Source: Streptomyces bacillaris (GTDB lineage Bacteria; Actinomycetota; Actinomycetes; Streptomycetales; Streptomycetaceae). Taken from it: a stretch of DNA of 64,000 bases. The position numbers and the translations under genes were made by a program. This document shows, one piece after another, positions 17,513 through 27,850 of the stretch (position 1 is the stretch's first letter; each line of letters starts with the position of its first letter). The stretch covers positions 2,356,001-2,420,000 of the forward strand of contig NZ_CP029378.1 in assembly GCF_003268675.1 (NCBI RefSeq). The letters run 5' to 3'. The notes under the pieces were generated by a model. That model saw only the letters and a list, made by a program, of their open reading frames with translations. It was not told where the DNA came from and did no database searches.

Positions 17513-19615
17513 CTACCCCACCGCCACCCGGAAGTGGCAGTTGGTGCTGATCGCGGAGGTCGTCGTGCCGTCCGTGGTCCTGGCCCGCCACCCGTACGCG
17601 TGCCCGGCGACGAGCGGCGGGACGGTCAGCGTGACGGTTCCCCGGCCCACGACCTTGCCGCTCGCCGAGCCGGGCGTGCCCAGGGCGACGGGTTGGGGAC
17701 GGGTGGGGTCGGTGTTGTCCCAGAGGCCGAACTCCGCCCAGACCTGCTTCGACGGGTCGGGGTGCGTGACGTGGACGGTGAGAGTGGGCGTACGGCTGGA
17801 GACCGTCCCGTAACCGCCCAGTGCCTGGCAGCCGGCGGGGCCGGTCGCGGAGGGCTGTGCGGCCCTGGCGGTGGGGGCGGTCAGGGTGCGGGCGTGAGTG
17901 AGGGCCTGGGCGGCCGTCATCGGGTGGTCGTACGTCTCCACGCTCCGGACCCGGCCGTCCCAGAAGGCGTTGTACCTGCCCTTGACGAGGTCCCGGCCGA
18001 CGACGAACGGGCCGTTCGCCGCCCAGGTGGTGGTGTGCGGGGCGGTGCCCGCCGGGGCGCCGTCGACGTACAGCGTGAGGGTCTTCGCCTCGGCGTCGTG
18101 GACCCCCGTGAGACGGGTCCAGACCCCGGTGGCCGCCTGCGTACGGGAGATGGCCTGGTCGACGTTCCAGTCGGGGCCGTCGGCGCGGGGCATCCCGAAG
18201 CGCCAGGTGCGGTCCGGGGCGTTGTACCAGAGCATGGCGCCGCTGATGACCTCGCCGTCCTGGGCCAGGACCGCGGCGGTACCGGTTCCCGGGTCGGCCT
18301 TCGCCCAGGCCGAGACGGTGAAGCTGCGGCGGGTGTCCAGGACGGGTCCGGGGGTGGTGACCGTGCCGGACACGCCGTCGAGTTCGAGCGCCCCGCCCGG
18401 TTCGGTGCTCCAGGAGAAGCCTCCCGACGGGGTGCCGGTCAGGCCCCGGGAGCCGCCGGACGCGGTGCCGTCCATGCGCCAGTCGAGGGCCGGGCCGCCC
18501 TGGGTGGAGCCGTACACCGGGGCGTGGTCCGAGGTGCCGGTCGGGGTGCAGACGCGGGGCGTGGTGACGTTGTCGCAGGCGGGCTGGGCAGCGGGGGTGT
18601 AGTCGGCCTGGTCGGCCTTCTCCGTCCAGGAGTCGCAGCCGCTGAAGGCCTCCGTGGAGAAGAGGTAGTCGAGCCGGGCCGTGCCGTACCGGCTGTCGGT
18701 GATCGCCCCGGTCACCGGGTCCGTGCTCGCGGTGGCCGGGGAGAAGTGCGTCGGCTCGGCGACCGCGTCACCGGGGAAATAGGAGCGCTCGTCGCACTCG
18801 TACAGGGTGTCGTGGAGGGGCTGGAGCTTGGTCCGCAGACGGGTGTTGAAGTCACCGCCGACCACCACCGAGGGCAGGCCCGCGGCCATCTCCTTGATGA
18901 CGCCGATCTGGTCGGCGTAGAGGCCGTCCGCCTCGGCCTGGGTCATCCGGCCCTGCCGGGCGGCCGCGTCGAAGTTGGCCACATGGGCCGTGCACAGGTG
19001 CGACTCCCAGCCGGCGGCGCCCACGCAGAGCGCCTGCGTACGGCTCTGCCCGGCGTCGACCGGGACCGGCATCGTACGGATGCGCTGCCAGTCGATCCGG
19101 CCCTTGACGCCGACGGCCACGCTGAGGGTGCCGGTCAGGCCGGCGCGGCAGTAGGACGAGCCCTGCGGGAACGCCGCGGTGGCCGGGCGCCACACCTCGG
19201 CCCAGCGGAAGGACCACTCCGGGCCCAGCGCGGTGGCGATCTCGTCCAGCTGGCTGGGGGCGCCGGAGCCGCTGTTCAGGCCGGGGACGAACGGGCCCGA
19301 GCAGACCTCCTGGAGCATGACCGCGTTGAGGTCGCGTGCCCGCACGACCTCCGCCACGGCCGCCGCCTTCGCCCTGGGGTCGTTGCGGTCCGGGCAGTAC
19401 GCCCCGGTGCCCGGGGTCCCCCCGCCCGCCTCGCCGCAGATGTTCCAGGTCATGGCCCGCACGGAGGGCCGGGTGTGGGCGTCGGTGGCCGGCGGCCCGG
19501 TCACGGCGAGGGCCCGGTCCGGGAGCACGGCGGTCCCGAGCAGGACGGCTGCCAGGAGGACGACGAACGTTCTTATGTGCCGTCGCGCGTACGGCCGGTG
19601 TGCGTGCGGTCTCAA
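17513..19615 (-). CDS. Secreted endonuclease/exonuclease/phosphatase-LamG protein
   Basis: A 700-residue exported protein. A long Arg/His-rich N-region and hydrophobic segment (FVVLLAAVLLGTAVL) form a signal peptide. An endonuclease/exonuclease/phosphatase (EEP) domain spans about 50-370 with MTWNICG, MLQEVC, VVGGDFNTR and a C-terminal SDHAPVYG, matching the DNase I-like metal and catalytic residues. A LamG/concanavalin-like domain follows at about 375-570 (FTVSAWAKAD, WTRLTGVHDAEAKTLTLYVDG), then a C-terminal beta domain. It may be an extracellular nuclease or phosphodiesterase with a carbohydrate-binding module; the substrate is not evident. Confidence 0.85.
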   Translation of the reverse strand: MRPHAHRPYARRHIRTFVVLLAAVLLGTAVLPDRALAVTGPPATDAHTRPSVRAMTWNICGEAGGGTPGTGAYCPDRNDPRAKAAAVAEVVRARDLNAVMLQEVCSGPFVPGLNSGSGAPSQLDEIATALGPEWSFRWAEVWRPATAAFPQGSSYCRAGLTGTLSVAVGVKGRIDWQRIRTMPVPVDAGQSRTQALCVGAAGWESHLCTAHVANFDAAARQGRMTQAEADGLYADQIGVIKEMAAGLPSVVVGGDFNTRLRTKLQPLHDTLYECDERSYFPGDAVAEPTHFSPATASTDPVTGAITDSRYGTARLDYLFSTEAFSGCDSWTEKADQADYTPAAQPACDNVTTPRVCTPTGTSDHAPVYGSTQGGPALDWRMDGTASGGSRGLTGTPSGGFSWSTEPGGALELDGVSGTVTTPGPVLDTRRSFTVSAWAKADPGTGTAAVLAQDGEVISGAMLWYNAPDRTWRFGMPRADGPDWNVDQAISRTQAATGVWTRLTGVHDAEAKTLTLYVDGAPAGTAPHTTTWAANGPFVVGRDLVKGRYNAFWDGRVRSVETYDHPMTAAQALTHARTLTAPTARAAQPSATGPAGCQALGGYGTVSSRTPTLTVHVTHPDPSKQVWAEFGLWDNTDPTRPQPVALGTPGSASGKVVGRGTVTLTVPPLVAGHAYGWRARTTDGTTTSAISTNCHFRVAVG

Positions 19616-19778
19616 GGCGCATCCCTCTCATGGGACTTCTCGTAGGGCTTCTCACAGGAGACGGACTCGCATGAGAGGGCGTGGTGAAGATCAAAGCAGC
19701 TGGGGCCACAGAAGTCGCGCTCCTAAGATCGGGCCCATGGAGCCCCGTACCGACACCACCGCTACCTACACCTGCGCC

Positions 19779-19795
19779 ATGATTCCCCCCGCCCC
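19779..19795 (+). other. Apparent 1-bp frameshift in a poly-C tract at the 5' end of the methyltransferase-fold gene
   Basis: An ATG at 19779 is followed by ATT and six C residues. With one more C (or two fewer) the frame would run without interruption from this ATG through RTLDRREGPYGEVVLRERG into the gene at 19889. With six C residues the ATG frame differs. The upstream codons in the gene frame read as sensible protein but lack a start. A sequencing error, a true mutation or phase-variable slippage would all fit. Confidence 0.6.
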
Positions 19796-19888
19796 CGCAC
19801 CCTCGACCGCCGAGAAGGCCCCTACGGCGAGGTCGTCCTGCGGGAGCGCGGAGAGCACTTCGAGATCATCGCCAACGGCTGCTTCCTG

Positions 19889-20452
19889 ATGGACACCTCC
19901 GACGGGCGCTCCGAGCGGCTGCTGATCGACGCGGCCCTGGCCGCCCTGCCCGCCGGGCGGACCGGCCCCTCCGTGCTGATCGGCGGGCTCGGGGTGGGCT
20001 TCTCGCTGGTGCGGGCGGCCGAGGAGGAGCGGTGGGGGCGGATCGCGGTCGTGGAGCGGGAGCAGGCGATCGTGGACTGGCACCGGCGGGGGCCGCTGGA
20101 CCGGATCTCGTGGGCGGCGCTGGCCGATACCCGGACCGAGGTGCTGCACACGGATCTGCTCGACCACCTCCGTACCACCACGGAGCGTTACGACGCGCTC
20201 TGCCTGGACATCGACAACGGGCCGGACTGGACCGTCACGGAGGAGAACGGGAGCCTCTACTCCCCCACCGGGCTGGCCCGCTGTCTCGACCGGCTGACCC
20301 CGGGCGGGGTGCTCGCGGTCTGGTCCGCGCAGCCGTCGGCGGAGTTCGAACAGGCTTTGCGGAATGCCGGGTTCACCAGAGTTAGGACCGAAGAAGTGGC
20401 TGTTGCCCGAGGTGTGCCCGACGTGGTCCATCTCGCATCGAAGGCTTCCTGA
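19889..20452 (+). CDS. Spermidine-synthase-like methyltransferase-fold protein (5' end uncertain)
   Basis: From the ATG at 19889 the protein has 187 residues. The motif VLIGGLGVGFSLVRAA (about 29-44) is the nucleotide-binding loop of spermidine-synthase-like Rossmann folds, followed by IAVVEREQAIVDWHR, LHTDLLDHL and YDALCLDIDNGPDW. Proteins of this kind are often annotated as spermine/spermidine synthase, but polyamine synthesis is not proven. About 30 further residues that look native are coded upstream but cut off from the likely ATG at 19779 by a poly-C frame change. Confidence 0.75.
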   Translation: MDTSDGRSERLLIDAALAALPAGRTGPSVLIGGLGVGFSLVRAAEEERWGRIAVVEREQAIVDWHRRGPLDRISWAALADTRTEVLHTDLLDHLRTTTERYDALCLDIDNGPDWTVTEENGSLYSPTGLARCLDRLTPGGVLAVWSAQPSAEFEQALRNAGFTRVRTEEVAVARGVPDVVHLASKAS

Positions 20453-20700
20453 AGGGGCTGCGGAACCCCCTGGCGGTATGCACGGTCCGGCGGTGAGGCG
20501 GGCATCGCGGCACAAGGCCGACGATCCGCCGCCCCGCCGGAGCCGGGCACATACCCTCGGCAGAACACCCTGCGTAGCCGAGAGCCCTCCGCTGCCTTTA
20601 CGCTGCTGACCGGCACACAGGGATCACCCACGAAATCCACGAGCGAAGACCGTGCCTCGCAGGGGTTCGCCCCCCCGCGAGAACGGGCAGGGGCGGGGCG

Positions 20701-21438
20701 ATGGAACAGACACACACCACCCACAACGGCGTCGCGGCCACCCCGGGGGCCCAGCGCCGGGTGCTGGTCGTCGAGGACGACGCCACGATCGTCGACGCTA
20801 TTGCCGCCCGGCTGCGGGCGGAAGGCTTCCTGGTGCAGACCGCACTGGACGGGCCCGCGGCCGTGGACGCCGCCGAGGCCTGGCAGCCCGATCTGATGGT
20901 GCTCGACATCATGCTCCCGGGCTTCGACGGCCTGGAGGTCTGCCGCCGGGTGCAGGCGCAGCGCCCGGTGCCGGTGCTGATGCTGACCGCGCGCGACGAC
21001 GAGACCGACATGCTGGTCGGGCTCGGGGTCGGCGCCGACGACTACATGACCAAGCCGTTCTCCATGCGGGAGCTGGCCGCCCGGGTGCACGTCCTGCTCC
21101 GCCGGGTGGAGCGCGCCGCGCTCGCCGCCGTGACTCCGAAGAGCGGGATGCTGCGCCTCGGTGAGCTGGAGATCGACCACGCGCAGCGCCGGGTGCGGGT
21201 GCGGGCGGAGGACGTCCACCTCACGCCGACCGAGTTCGACCTGCTGGTCTGCCTGGCCAACACCCCGCGCGCGGTGCTCTCCCGGGAGCAGCTGCTGGCC
21301 GAGGTCTGGGACTGGGCGGACGCCTCCGGGACCCGTACGGTCGACAGCCACATCAAGGCGCTCCGCCGGAAGATCGGCGCCGAGCGGATCCGTACGGTGC
21401 ACGGCGTGGGGTACGCCCTGGAGACCCCGGCTCCATGA
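20701..21438 (+). CDS. OmpR/PhoB-family two-component response regulator
   Basis: A 245-residue regulator. The receiver domain (about 20-135) has the acidic pair EDD, phospho-acceptor Asp near 68 (MVLDIMLPGFDG), the Thr of LTARDD and the Lys of TKPFS. A winged-helix output domain (about 145-240) has HLTPTEFDLLVCLA and TRTVDSHIKALRRKIG. It should bind promoter DNA as a dimer when phosphorylated. The stop overlaps the downstream kinase start by 4 nt, so the pair is an operon. The N-terminal 18 residues are Thr/His-rich and not conserved. Confidence 0.95.
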   Translation: MEQTHTTHNGVAATPGAQRRVLVVEDDATIVDAIAARLRAEGFLVQTALDGPAAVDAAEAWQPDLMVLDIMLPGFDGLEVCRRVQAQRPVPVLMLTARDDETDMLVGLGVGADDYMTKPFSMRELAARVHVLLRRVERAALAAVTPKSGMLRLGELEIDHAQRRVRVRAEDVHLTPTEFDLLVCLANTPRAVLSREQLLAEVWDWADASGTRTVDSHIKALRRKIGAERIRTVHGVGYALETPAP

Positions 21439-22511
21439 CCCGGCCAGGGTCGGGGATGCGGCCCTTCTCCATCAAGGCCAAGCTGGGCACGCTCGTCGTG
21501 GTGTCGGTGTTCATCACGACGGGGCTGCTGATCGTGGCCCTGCGGACCCGGACCGAGTTCCAGTTCATCACCGTCTTCTCGGTGATCGCGACGCTGCTGA
21601 TCACCCAGTTCGTGGCGCACGGGCTGACCGCGCCGCTGGACGAGATGCGGGCGGTGGCCCGGTCCATCTCGCACGGCGACTACACGCGCCGGGTGAGCGG
21701 GGCCGGGCGGCGGGACGAGCTGGGCGACCTGGCCCAGACGATCAACCGCATGGCGGACGACCTGGAGGCGGAGGACCGGCACCGGAAGGAGCTGGTCGCC
21801 AATGTCAGCCACGAGCTGCGTACGCCCATCGCCGCCCTGCGGGCCGTGCTGGAGAACGTGGTGGACGGGGTGTCCGCCGCCGATCCGGAGACGATGCATA
21901 CGGCCCTGAAGCAGACCGAGCGGCTCGGCCGGCTTGTGGAGACGCTGCTGGACCTGTCCCGGCTGGACAACGGGGTGGTGACGCTCAAGGCCCGCCGTTT
22001 CGAGGTGTGGCCGTATCTTTCGGGCGTACTGAAAGAAGCCAATCTCGCCGCCTCCCAGCGCCGGCTGTCGTCGGGGTCGGGCAACCACTCCCGTACGGAT
22101 GTCCACCTCCACCTGGACGTCTCGCCGCCGGAGCTCACCGCGCACGCGGACGCCGAGCGGCTGCACCAGGTGGTGGCCAACCTCATCGACAACGCGGTCA
22201 AGCACAGCCCGCCGCACGGCCGGGTGACGGTGCTGGCCCGGCGCGGCCCCTACCCGGAGTCGCTGGTCCTGGAGGTCATCGACGAGGGCCCCGGCATCCC
22301 GGAGGCGGAGCGGTACCGGGTCTTCGAGCGGTTCAACCGGGGCCAGGCCCCCTCGCCGCACGGTCCGGGCAGCGACGGCGGTACGGGACTGGGGCTGGCG
22401 ATCGCCCGCTGGGCGGTCGATCTCCACGGCGGCCGGATCGGGGTGGCCGAATCCGCTCGGGGCTGCCGCATCCAGGTCACACTTCCGGGGCTGTCCGAGC
22501 GACGCGATTGA
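21435..22511 (+). CDS. Two-component sensor histidine kinase
   Basis: A 358-residue membrane kinase. Two closely spaced membrane helices (about 13-30 and 38-55) leave almost no extracellular loop, so it probably senses a membrane or cytoplasmic signal. A HAMP domain follows ([26 protein letters not shown]), then a HisKA domain with phospho-acceptor His near 126 in [15 protein letters not shown], and an HATPase_c domain with [17 protein letters not shown] and [11 protein letters not shown]. It is coupled to the response regulator through an ATGA overlap. Confidence 0.95.
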   Translation: MTRPGSGMRPFSIKAKLGTLVVVSVFITTGLLIVALRTRTEFQFITVFSVIATLLITQFVAHGLTAPLDEMRAVARSISHGDYTRRVSGAGRRDELGDLAQTINRMADDLEAEDRHRKELVANVSHELRTPIAALRAVLENVVDGVSAADPETMHTALKQTERLGRLVETLLDLSRLDNGVVTLKARRFEVWPYLSGVLKEANLAASQRRLSSGSGNHSRTDVHLHLDVSPPELTAHADAERLHQVVANLIDNAVKHSPPHGRVTVLARRGPYPESLVLEVIDEGPGIPEAERYRVFERFNRGQAPSPHGPGSDGGTGLGLAIARWAVDLHGGRIGVAESARGCRIQVTLPGLSERRD

Positions 22512-22595
22512 CGATGCGGTTGACATAGGGTTCGAACCGGGAGGGCGCTTCACCCGTGTCCTCCTGGAAGGGGATCCCCGTGGGGAGCCCCGGCG

Positions 22596-22628
22596 GGATA
22601 CGGTCTCAGGACCGTATCCACGGTCCTG
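22596..22628 (+). promoter_or_regulatory. Two overlapping, mutually exclusive hairpins upstream of kgd
   Basis: GGATACGGT (22596-22604) pairs perfectly with ACCGTATCC (22611-22619). CAGGACCGT (22607-22615) pairs perfectly with ACGGTCCTG (22620-22628). The two stems share 22611-22615 and cannot form together. The site is 85 nt after the kinase stop and 179 nt before the kgd start. It could be a terminator, a leader switch or a double-palindrome operator. Confidence 0.5.
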
Positions 22629-22806
22629 CGTACCCGAAGTGCAGTGGAACCTCGCTTGTTTCCCGCCATTTCCTGCGCCGAAACCCGCGTTGCGATGTGA
22701 TGTGCACGACGAAGCACCGGCCCGGCCTGCAAGGAACGGTTTGGGGGGCGTAGCCTTGATTTCCGCTGTCCATCACCTTGTGAAGCGGAAGAGGGCGGTT
22801 GCCGCC

Positions 22807-25800
22807 GTGTCGTCTCAGTCCCCCAGTAACTCGAGCATCTCGACCGACCAAGCCAGCCCGGGTACCGACCCGGCCGCCGCTTTCGGCGCCAATGAGTGGC
22901 TCGTCGACGAGATCTACCAGCAGTACCTCCAGGATCCCAGTTCGGTCGATCGCGCCTGGTGGGACTTCTTCGCCGACTACAAGCCGGGTTCCTCCGGCAC
23001 GGCGGACAAGCCCGCTCCCGGCGCCGCAGCCTCGGGGGCTGCGGCAAGCCAGGCCCCGGCCGCCACCACCCCAGCGCAGCCCGCGGCCCCGGCCGCCGCC
23101 GCTCCGGCCCCGGCGAAGCCCGCCGCCGCTGCCCCGGCAGCCCCGGCACCGGCCAAGGCCGCCCCGGCCGCGGCTCCGGCGAAGCCCGCGGCGGCCAAGC
23201 CCGCCGCCGCGCCCGCCAAGCCGAAGGCCAAGGCGGACGAGGCCACCGAGGCCCCGGCAGGCCCGGAGTACGTGACGCTGCGCGGCCCCTCCGCCGCCGT
23301 CGCGAAGAACATGAACGCCTCGCTGGAGCTGCCGACGGCCACGTCCGTCCGCGCGGTCCCGGTGAAGCTGCTCTTCGACAACCGCATCGTCATCAACAAC
23401 CACCTCAAGCGCGCCCGCGGCGGGAAGATCTCCTTCACCCACCTCATCGGGTACGCGATGGTCCAGGCCCTCAAGGCCATGCCGTCGATGAACTACTCCT
23501 TCGCGGAGAAGGACGGCAAGCCCACCCTGGTCAAGCCGGACCACGTCAACCTGGGTCTGGCCATCGACCTGGTGAAGCCGAACGGCGACCGCCAGCTGGT
23601 CGTCGCGGCCATCAAGAAGGCCGAGACGCTCAACTTCTTCGAGTTCTGGCAGGCGTACGAGGACATCGTCCGGCGCGCCCGCATCGGCAAGCTCGGCATG
23701 GACGACTTCACCGGCGTCACCGCCTCGCTGACCAACCCCGGCGGCATCGGCACCGTCCACTCGGTGCCCCGCCTGATGCCCGGACAGGGCCTCATCATGG
23801 GCGTCGGCGCGATGGACTACCCGGCGGAGTTCCAGGGCACCTCCCAGGACACCCTGAACAAGCTCGGCATCTCGAAGGTCATGACGCTCACGTCGACCTA
23901 CGACCACCGGGTCATCCAGGGCGCCGCCTCCGGCGAGTTCCTGCGGGTCGTCTCGCAGCTCCTGCTCGGCCAGAACGACTTCTACGACGAGATCTTCAAG
24001 GCCCTGCGCATCCCGTACGAGCCGGTCCGCTGGCTCACGGACATCGACGCGTCGCACGACAGCGACGTGACGAAGGCCGCGCGGGTCTTCGAGCTGATCC
24101 ACTCCTACCGGGTCCGCGGCCACGTCATGGCCGACACCGACCCGCTGGAGTACCGCCAGCGCAAGCACCCCGACCTCGACATCACCGAGCACGGCCTCAC
24201 CCTGTGGGACCTGGAGCGGGACTTCGCGGTCGGCGGGTTCGCCGGCAAGTCGATGATGAAGCTCCGCGACATCCTCGGCGTGCTGCGTGAGTCGTACTGC
24301 CGCACCACCGGCATCGAGTTCATGCACATCCAGGACCCGAAGCAGCGCAAGTGGCTCCAGGACCGGGTGGAGCGGCCCCGCGCCCAGCAGCCCGAGCGCG
24401 AGGAGCAGCTGCGCATCCTGCGCCGGCTGAACGCGGCCGAGGCGTTCGAGACCTTCCTGCAGACCAAGTACGTCGGTCAGAAGCGGTTCTCGCTGGAGGG
24501 CGGCGAGTCCGTCATCCCGCTGCTCGACGCGGTCATCGACTCCGCCGCCGAGGCCCGCCTCGACGAGGTCGTCATCGGCATGGCCCACCGCGGCCGCCTC
24601 AACGTGCTGGCGAACATCGTCGGCAAGTCGTACGCGCAGATCTTCCGCGAGTTCGAGGGCAATCTCGACCCGCGCTCGATGCACGGCTCCGGCGACGTCA
24701 AGTACCACCTGGGCGCCGAGGGCACCTTCACCGGTCTGGACGGCGAGCAGATCAAGGTCTCGCTGGCCGCCAACCCCTCGCACCTGGAGGCGGTCGACCC
24801 GGTCCTGGAGGGCATCGCCCGCGCCAAGCAGGACATCATCAACAAGGGCGGCACGGACTTCACGGTCCTGCCCGTCGCGCTCCACGGCGACGCGGCCTTC
24901 GCGGGCCAGGGCGTCGTCGCCGAGACGCTCAACATGTCGCAGCTGCGCGGCTACCGCACCGGCGGCACCGTGCACGTGGTGATCAACAACCAGGTCGGCT
25001 TCACCGCCGCCCCGGAGTCCTCGCGCTCCTCGATGTACGCCACCGACGTGGCGCGCATGATCGAGGCGCCGATCATCCACGTCAACGGTGACGACCCGGA
25101 GGCCGTGGTCCGTGTCGCGCGGCTCGCCTTCGAGTTCCGGCAGGCGTTCAACAAGGACGTCGTCATCGACCTCATCTGCTACCGCCGCCGCGGTCACAAC
25201 GAGGGCGACAACCCGGAGTTCACCAACCCGCAGATGTACACCCTGATCGACAAGAAGCGCTCGGTGCGCAAGCTCTACACCGAGTCCCTCATCGGTCGCG
25301 GCGACATCACGCTGGAAGAGGCCGAGCAGGCGCTCCAGGACTTCCAGGGCCAGCTGGAGAAGGTCTTCGCCGAGGTCCGCGAGGCCACCTCGCAGCCGGC
25401 CGCCCCGCACGTCCCGGAGCCGCAGGCCGCGTTCCCGGTGGCCGTGGACACGGCGGTCTCCGCCGAGGTCATCAAGCGGATCGCCGAGTCCCAGGTCAAC
25501 ATCCCCGAGACGATCACCGTCCACCCCCGTCTGATGCCGCAGATGCAGCGTCGCGCGGCCTCGGTGGAGAACGGCACGATCGACTGGGGCATGGGCGAGA
25601 CCCTGGCCATCGGCTCGCTGCTGATGGAGGGCACCCCGGTCCGGCTCGCCGGCCAGGACAGCCGCCGCGGCACCTTCGGCCAGCGCCACGCGGTCCTGGT
25701 GGACCAGGTCACCGGCGAGGACTACACCCCGCTGCTCTACCTCACCGAGGACCAGGCCCGGTACAACGTCTACGACTCGCTGCTCAGCGAGTACGCGGCG

Positions 25801-26628
25801 ATGGGCTTCGAGTACGGCTACTCGCTGGCCCGCCCGGAGTCGCTGGTCATCTGGGAGGCCCAGTTCGGTGACTTCGTCAACGGCGCGCAGACCGTCGTGG
25901 ACGAGTTCATCTCCTCGGCCGAGCAGAAGTGGGGCCAGACCTCCGGCGTCACGCTGCTGCTGCCGCACGGCTACGAGGGCCAGGGCCCGGACCACAGCTC
26001 CGCCCGCCCGGAGCGCTTCCTCCAGATGTGCGCGCAGGACAACATGACGGTCGCGATGCCGACCCTCCCCTCGAACTACTTCCACCTGCTGCGCTGGCAG
26101 GTGCACAACCCGCACCACAAGCCGCTCATCGTCTTCACCCCGAAGTCGATGCTGCGTCTGAAGGCGGCGGCGTCGAAGATCGAGGAGTTCACCAGCGGCG
26201 GCTTCCGTCCGGTGATCGGCGACGACACCGTCAAGGCGGAGGACGTCCGCAAGGTCGTCTTCGTCTCGGGCAAGCTCTTCTACGACCTGGACGCCGAGCG
26301 GGAGAAGCGCGGCGACACGGAGACCGCGCTCATCCGGCTGGAGCGGCTGTACCCGCTGCCGGGTGCGGAGATCCAGGCCGAGATCGCCAAGTACCCGAAC
26401 GCCGAGAAGTACCTGTGGGCCCAGGAGGAGCCGGCCAACCAGGGTGCGTGGCCGTTCATCGCGCTCAACCTGATCGACCACCTGGACCTGGCCGTCGGCG
26501 CGGACGTGCCGCACGGCGAGCGCCTGCGCCGCATCTCGCGGCCGCACGGCTCGTCCCCGGCGGTCGGCTCGGCCAAGCGTCACCAGGCGGAGCAGACGCA
26601 GCTGGTCAACGAGGTCTTCGAAGCCTGA
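22807..26628 (+). CDS. kgd: Multifunctional 2-oxoglutarate dehydrogenase E1/E2-like protein (Kgd, SucA type)
   Basis: A 1273-residue enzyme with the actinobacterial fused architecture. The N-terminus has the E1-type segment [25 protein letters not shown] long Ala/Pro/Lys linker (about 65-145) follows, then an E2-like acyltransferase domain (to about 390) ending in [17 protein letters not shown], and then the thiamine-diphosphate E1 domain with [15 protein letters not shown] near 591 and [19 protein letters not shown] near 695. It decarboxylates 2-oxoglutarate and passes the succinyl group to lipoyl carriers in the TCA cycle. The GTG at 22807 is preferred because conserved sequence begins shortly after it. 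Family regulators include the FHA protein GarA/OdhI. Confidence 0.96.
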   Translation: MSSQSPSNSSISTDQASPGTDPAAAFGANEWLVDEIYQQYLQDPSSVDRAWWDFFADYKPGSSGTADKPAPGAAASGAAASQAPAATTPAQPAAPAAAAPAPAKPAAAAPAAPAPAKAAPAAAPAKPAAAKPAAAPAKPKAKADEATEAPAGPEYVTLRGPSAAVAKNMNASLELPTATSVRAVPVKLLFDNRIVINNHLKRARGGKISFTHLIGYAMVQALKAMPSMNYSFAEKDGKPTLVKPDHVNLGLAIDLVKPNGDRQLVVAAIKKAETLNFFEFWQAYEDIVRRARIGKLGMDDFTGVTASLTNPGGIGTVHSVPRLMPGQGLIMGVGAMDYPAEFQGTSQDTLNKLGISKVMTLTSTYDHRVIQGAASGEFLRVVSQLLLGQNDFYDEIFKALRIPYEPVRWLTDIDASHDSDVTKAARVFELIHSYRVRGHVMADTDPLEYRQRKHPDLDITEHGLTLWDLERDFAVGGFAGKSMMKLRDILGVLRESYCRTTGIEFMHIQDPKQRKWLQDRVERPRAQQPEREEQLRILRRLNAAEAFETFLQTKYVGQKRFSLEGGESVIPLLDAVIDSAAEARLDEVVIGMAHRGRLNVLANIVGKSYAQIFREFEGNLDPRSMHGSGDVKYHLGAEGTFTGLDGEQIKVSLAANPSHLEAVDPVLEGIARAKQDIINKGGTDFTVLPVALHGDAAFAGQGVVAETLNMSQLRGYRTGGTVHVVINNQVGFTAAPESSRSSMYATDVARMIEAPIIHVNGDDPEAVVRVARLAFEFRQAFNKDVVIDLICYRRRGHNEGDNPEFTNPQMYTLIDKKRSVRKLYTESLIGRGDITLEEAEQALQDFQGQLEKVFAEVREATSQPAAPHVPEPQAAFPVAVDTAVSAEVIKRIAESQVNIPETITVHPRLMPQMQRRAASVENGTIDWGMGETLAIGSLLMEGTPVRLAGQDSRRGTFGQRHAVLVDQVTGEDYTPLLYLTEDQARYNVYDSLLSEYAAMGFEYGYSLARPESLVIWEAQFGDFVNGAQTVVDEFISSAEQKWGQTSGVTLLLPHGYEGQGPDHSSARPERFLQMCAQDNMTVAMPTLPSNYFHLLRWQVHNPHHKPLIVFTPKSMLRLKAAASKIEEFTSGGFRPVIGDDTVKAEDVRKVVFVSGKLFYDLDAEREKRGDTETALIRLERLYPLPGAEIQAEIAKYPNAEKYLWAQEEPANQGAWPFIALNLIDHLDLAVGADVPHGERLRRISRPHGSSPAVGSAKRHQAEQTQLVNEVFEA

Positions 26629-26648
26629 GGACCGCAGAACTGAACACC

Positions 26649-26691
26649 CCGGGGACCCGGTTCCGCGCTTGTCGCGGGGCCGGGTCCCCGG
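26649..26691 (+). terminator. Rho-independent terminator after kgd
   Basis: CCGGGGACCCGG (26649-26660) pairs perfectly with CCGGGTCCCCGG (26680-26691), with an internal CGCG/CGCG stem in the loop and GCGTTTCC after it. Confidence 0.8.
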
Positions 26692-26718
26692 CGTTTCCCC
26701 GCTGGATATCCTTCTCCC

Positions 26719-26904
26719 ATGTACTTCACGGACCGTGGCATCGAGGAACTGGAGAAGCGGCGCGGCGAGGAGGAGGTCACCTTCGAGTGGCTGGCCGAGC
26801 AGCTGCGTACGTTCGTCGATCTCAACCCCGACTTCGAGGTGCCGGTCGAGCGCCTGGCGACCTGGCTGGCCCGGCTGGACGACGAGGACGACGAGGACGC
26901 GTGA
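26719..26904 (+). CDS. Small DUF6104 family protein
   Basis: A 61-residue acidic protein opening MYFTDRGIEELEKRRGEEEV, with TFEWLAEQLRTFVDLNPDFEVPVERLATWLARL and a DDEDDEDA tail. I recognise it as the small, highly conserved Streptomyces family DUF6104. It is predicted helical, cytoplasmic and of unknown function. It stands alone 90 nt after kgd, separated from it by a terminator, and its 3' end faces a leftward membrane-protein gene. Confidence 0.85.
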   Translation: MYFTDRGIEELEKRRGEEEVTFEWLAEQLRTFVDLNPDFEVPVERLATWLARLDDEDDEDA

Positions 26905-26931
26905 GCCCGAGGGGCCCGGGCCCGCGGCCGG

Positions 26932-27765
26932 TCAGCGCGTCTCCGTAGCCGCCCTGGCCCGGTGGTACGCGAGCCCGAGCGCGCCCTGCGCCAGCAGCAG
27001 GGCCCCGGCGGTCGCCCAGCCTCCGCTGCGCCGGCGGGCGCCCCAGAGCAGCAGCGGGAGCCCGGCCGCGAGCTGGGCGGCGGCGATGGCCCGGGCCCGG
27101 GGGCCGCGCACCCAGGGGCCGAGGCTGCTGCTCTCGACCGCGTCGAGTTCGGCCCGTACGGCATCGCGCCACCCCGCCCACTCGACGCGCTCCGCCCCGC
27201 GCTGCACCGCCGCGACGCTGCGCAGCCGGTCGGCGCTCTCCCCCGGGCCGAGCCCGGCGGGCAGGGTGAGCCCCGTCCGGGTCAGGACCGCGAGCAGCCC
27301 GCGCAGCCGGGCCTCGGCGTCCGCGTCCGGGTCGGGCCGGGTCAGCTCCTCCAGCGCCTGGAGGTCCAGTACGGGGTCGAGCCCGAGGCGGGCCGCGAAG
27401 GTGCGCATCGCCTCGTCCTCGCCCACCGGGGTGCCGTCGGCCAGCCAGATGTAGCCGACCGTGCGGCGGAATCCGGCGGCGAGGGTGTAGCCGGCCCGGT
27501 CGGCGTCCCACCACAGGGCGAGCACCGGCCAGGGGGAGCCGACGGCCAGGGCGGTGGCCCAGCCGCCGAGGACCCGGTCGACCGGCTCGGGATCGCCGCC
27601 GGAGGGTCCGGTGCCCCGCCAGGGCTTCCCCTCCGGTACGAGAACGCTCCACTCCTCGCCCGCGCGCGTCAGCAGCATCTGCTCGCGCAGCAGGTGGGCG
27701 AGTGGCCGTACGGTCTCGGGGTCGGCACGGCACAGCAGGAGCGCCCCGGTGGATGTCGCGTTCAT
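26932..27765 (-). CDS. Hypothetical protein with C-terminal membrane segments
   Basis: A 277-residue protein with no family I can name. The N-terminal 200 residues look soluble (ALLLCRADPETVRPLAHLLREQM, WSVLVPEGKPW, VLALWWDADRAGYTLAAGFRRTVGYIW). The C-terminus has two hydrophobic stretches (AIAAAQLAAGLPLLLWGA and ATAGALLLAQGALGLAY), so it may be tail-anchored. The ATG at 27765 fits the conserved start MNATSTGALLLCRAD. It is divergent from the DUF4097/PadR operon. Confidence 0.65.
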   Translation of the reverse strand: MNATSTGALLLCRADPETVRPLAHLLREQMLLTRAGEEWSVLVPEGKPWRGTGPSGGDPEPVDRVLGGWATALAVGSPWPVLALWWDADRAGYTLAAGFRRTVGYIWLADGTPVGEDEAMRTFAARLGLDPVLDLQALEELTRPDPDADAEARLRGLLAVLTRTGLTLPAGLGPGESADRLRSVAAVQRGAERVEWAGWRDAVRAELDAVESSSLGPWVRGPRARAIAAAQLAAGLPLLLWGARRRSGGWATAGALLLAQGALGLAYHRARAATETR

Positions 27766-27850
27766 AGGCCACACGCTAGGGCAATTTGCCCATGTTTGAT
27801 GCCTTTTGATCACCTGAGGTGCCCGTCGACGACGCTTGACTTCCCCCATC

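Noticed and set aside
20453..20700. Possible tRNA or structured RNA before the response regulator
   Set aside because: No cloverleaf, CCA end or strong stem could be drawn.
22606..26583. 1325-codon - strand frame opposite kgd
   Set aside because: Perfectly antisense to a well-conserved enzyme; composition is Leu/Val/Asp/Arg-biased and no family is visible.
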